The notes below the pieces were generated by a model. It saw only the letters and a list, made by a program, of their open reading frames with translations. It ran no database searches and had not been told where the DNA came from. Below are positions 62,301-64,000 of a stretch of DNA of 64,000 bases, piece after piece (the first letter of the stretch is position 1; every line of letters begins with the position of its first letter). Both the position numbers and the translations under genes were made by a program. Origin of the DNA: Paragonimus westermani (lineage: Eukaryota > Platyhelminthes > Trematoda > Plagiorchiida > Troglotrematidae); assembly GCA_008508345.1 (NCBI GenBank), contig QNGE01000428.1:186001-250000 (forward strand), given 5' to 3'.

Positions 62301-64000
62301 AATTTGCACCAAACTATGCTTGATCTCAATATTAGCATGAGCGAAAGACAGTAACCTTGAACAACTACTGGTGTGGCTCACATACGCTTCATTGATAGGA
62401 CGGCACCTAGGAGAAGGACTGTGTAGACAGTGTTGTCTCATTCACTCTAGGTTGGGCGAGATTAATTTCAGGGTACTGATTGAGGATTTCTCAACAAAAA
62501 CATCACCTCAGTTGGCTAAACGAGCAAAAAGTCACGCTATAAACAATTCACTGAAATTTATCCTACAATTATCTCTAGTAGTTTTCCACGCGAACAAACG
62601 AATAAATAAACAACCAGCGAGATGGGTGGTGGTGGTCAAGTGTTTGGCTAGTTCGTAAGTGGTTTTTGCTACTGTAAACTACCTAGCTGAAACGATTTAC
62701 ACTTCCTCGCGTGCTTCTGGTGAACAGAACGCACTTGACTGACAGATAAGCCGAATGAATAACTGTGTCCACGCCATGCGCATGGTGACAGGGAAGCTAG
62801 TGTCCTAGGGCGTGTCTCTCACAAAACCAAATGAGATAAAATCGCTCCTATTCTCTCAGGATGTCTATAAATGGCAGGACGTTTTTGTTAACGTTGAATC
62901 ATGTCATATGCACTTGGGTGTCTGACACACAGAGGAGACTGGAGCCGAGTAAAATTATGGTAGGCCACCGAGCCGGGAGTGTGTGCCAACGTTCACGTGA
63001 TAGTGTTAAATTCATTCGCAATGCACTTGGAAGCAGTCAAGATTGACGGCCCATCATCATTTGCAGACGAAATATTCCCTTCAGGTTGGTCGGAGAGATG
63101 GCATGACTGACGATTTTAAAATCTAATTTTACTTAGCGTGAGAAAATGTTAAACATTTCTATGTTATTAGGTGTGCGAGGCGGTAACGTCGGTTTTGGAA
63201 GCTTTCGGTTGCAAAAAATATCACGCTGTACTCATTATCACATATGACAGGTATTCAACTAAAAATTAATCTCGCTATCCCGTTTTAGTGAACTGGATCT
63301 GGCTTGATTCAAATAATTCATTCATATTATAGTCTGCCGATAGTCTTTAAAATTGTATCGTTTGAACTGACACCAAATGACCTGACGAATAAGAGTCCAA
63401 ATGCATGCTGAGCGTAGACAAACTTTCCAGTCCAATTTTCGAAGCTTCTTAGACAGCTGTCCAGCTAACTAGCATCGGTGAGATACAGAACGATATGGTT
63501 CTGAGTAAATGACTCTGGAGTTCTTTTAGTTAAAGAATGATTCAGACCTTCCAATTGTTCACAATAACAATCAGTTGTGATATGACGGTTCGAACTTCCC
63601 AAAATTATCAGCGACCAGAGCAACACACAAGACACACGTGGTACATTTTTCAGACCCGATTGGTCGGTTTCCTCAATTTGTAGTGGCATACAGAAGCCGA
63701 TGTTTGTCTCTTGCAGTGTGCTAAAAAACAAACTGCTTCTATTTCTCATTGCTCACCGAACGCTACGGATGAGTCAATGTTAGCAACCGTTTCAAGTCGA
63801 ACGTTTCTATAGAGGCTAAACTCTTTCCTGCAGTCTTTACACTTTTGTTGAAAGTAGTATCGTAGGGCAAACCATAATTCTGGATAGTTTTTCGACAGTT
63901 TTAGGACGATAGGTCGAACTGGGCAAGTGCGGTAAGCTTTTTTCCAAATTTGTGGTCTGTCTGAATGGCTAGTTTGAAACTGACCGAATACTGCAAAGTG
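59362..64000. other. No gene recognised
   Basis: Short frames only, up to 95 codons (62,371-62,658, and a 94-codon minus-strand frame at 63,465-63,749). Nothing resembles a known protein or transposon domain. Confidence 0.45.
60657..60675. repeat. (AT)n microsatellite
   Basis: Nineteen bases of perfect AT dinucleotide. Unlike the tract at 45,337 it does not abut a repeat I could recognise. Confidence 0.85.

Noticed and set aside
1..64000. CRISPR array, operons, bacterial promoters or rRNA genes
   Set aside because: No spaced identical short repeats, no run of adjacent genes with ribosome binding sites and no rRNA-like sequence were seen. The content is eukaryotic.

Overview
The window is eukaryotic intergenic or intronic DNA, AT-leaning, with no complete host gene, rRNA gene, operon or CRISPR array. 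Its recognisable content is old transposable elements. An APE-type LINE, a second LINE, a Penelope-like element with a GIY-YIG domain, and BEL/Pao-like and possible Ty3-like pol pieces occur together. With the low gene density, that mix suits a parasitic flatworm (trematode-like) genome. The organism assignment is inference from repeat content, not from a host gene. Layout: 40-3,929 is one ~1.95-kb unit present twice, joined by a single N at 1,985. 8,787-9,593 is a ~403-bp unit present twice around the N at 9,190. Both look like contig ends that overlap but were not merged. Each copy of the first unit carries a minus-strand LINE 3' remnant. 8,110-8,456 is a GC- and CpG-rich tandem dimer of a ~173-bp unit. 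10,422-13,795 (minus) is LINE A: endonuclease, linker, reverse transcriptase (RT) and C-terminal region. A 394-bp insertion at 11,455-11,848 starts TG, ends CA and has 5-bp target-site duplications, so it is best read as a solo LTR. 18,840-19,440 is a weak Ty3/gypsy-like fragment. 21,290-22,720 (plus) is LINE B, a 5'-truncated CR1/jockey-like RT remnant. 31,159-32,390 (plus) is a decayed Penelope-like element with RT and GIY-YIG endonuclease, followed at 33,290-34,435 by a BEL/Pao-like integrase and C-terminal remnant. From 34.4 kb to the end there is little coding signal. It holds a ~228-bp repeat present twice (43,301 and 45,358, the second abutting an (AT)11 tract), tRNA-like sequences (best at 46,345-46,425), and a 317-bp near-perfect palindrome (59,038-59,354) with a box-B-like loop. 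None of the elements looks autonomous: every RT or endonuclease frame has stops or frameshifts, and several catalytic residues are lost. I found no convincing new functional system. The most informative structures are the datable solo-LTR-in-LINE nest, the Penelope remnant, the foldback element and the N-flanking duplications.
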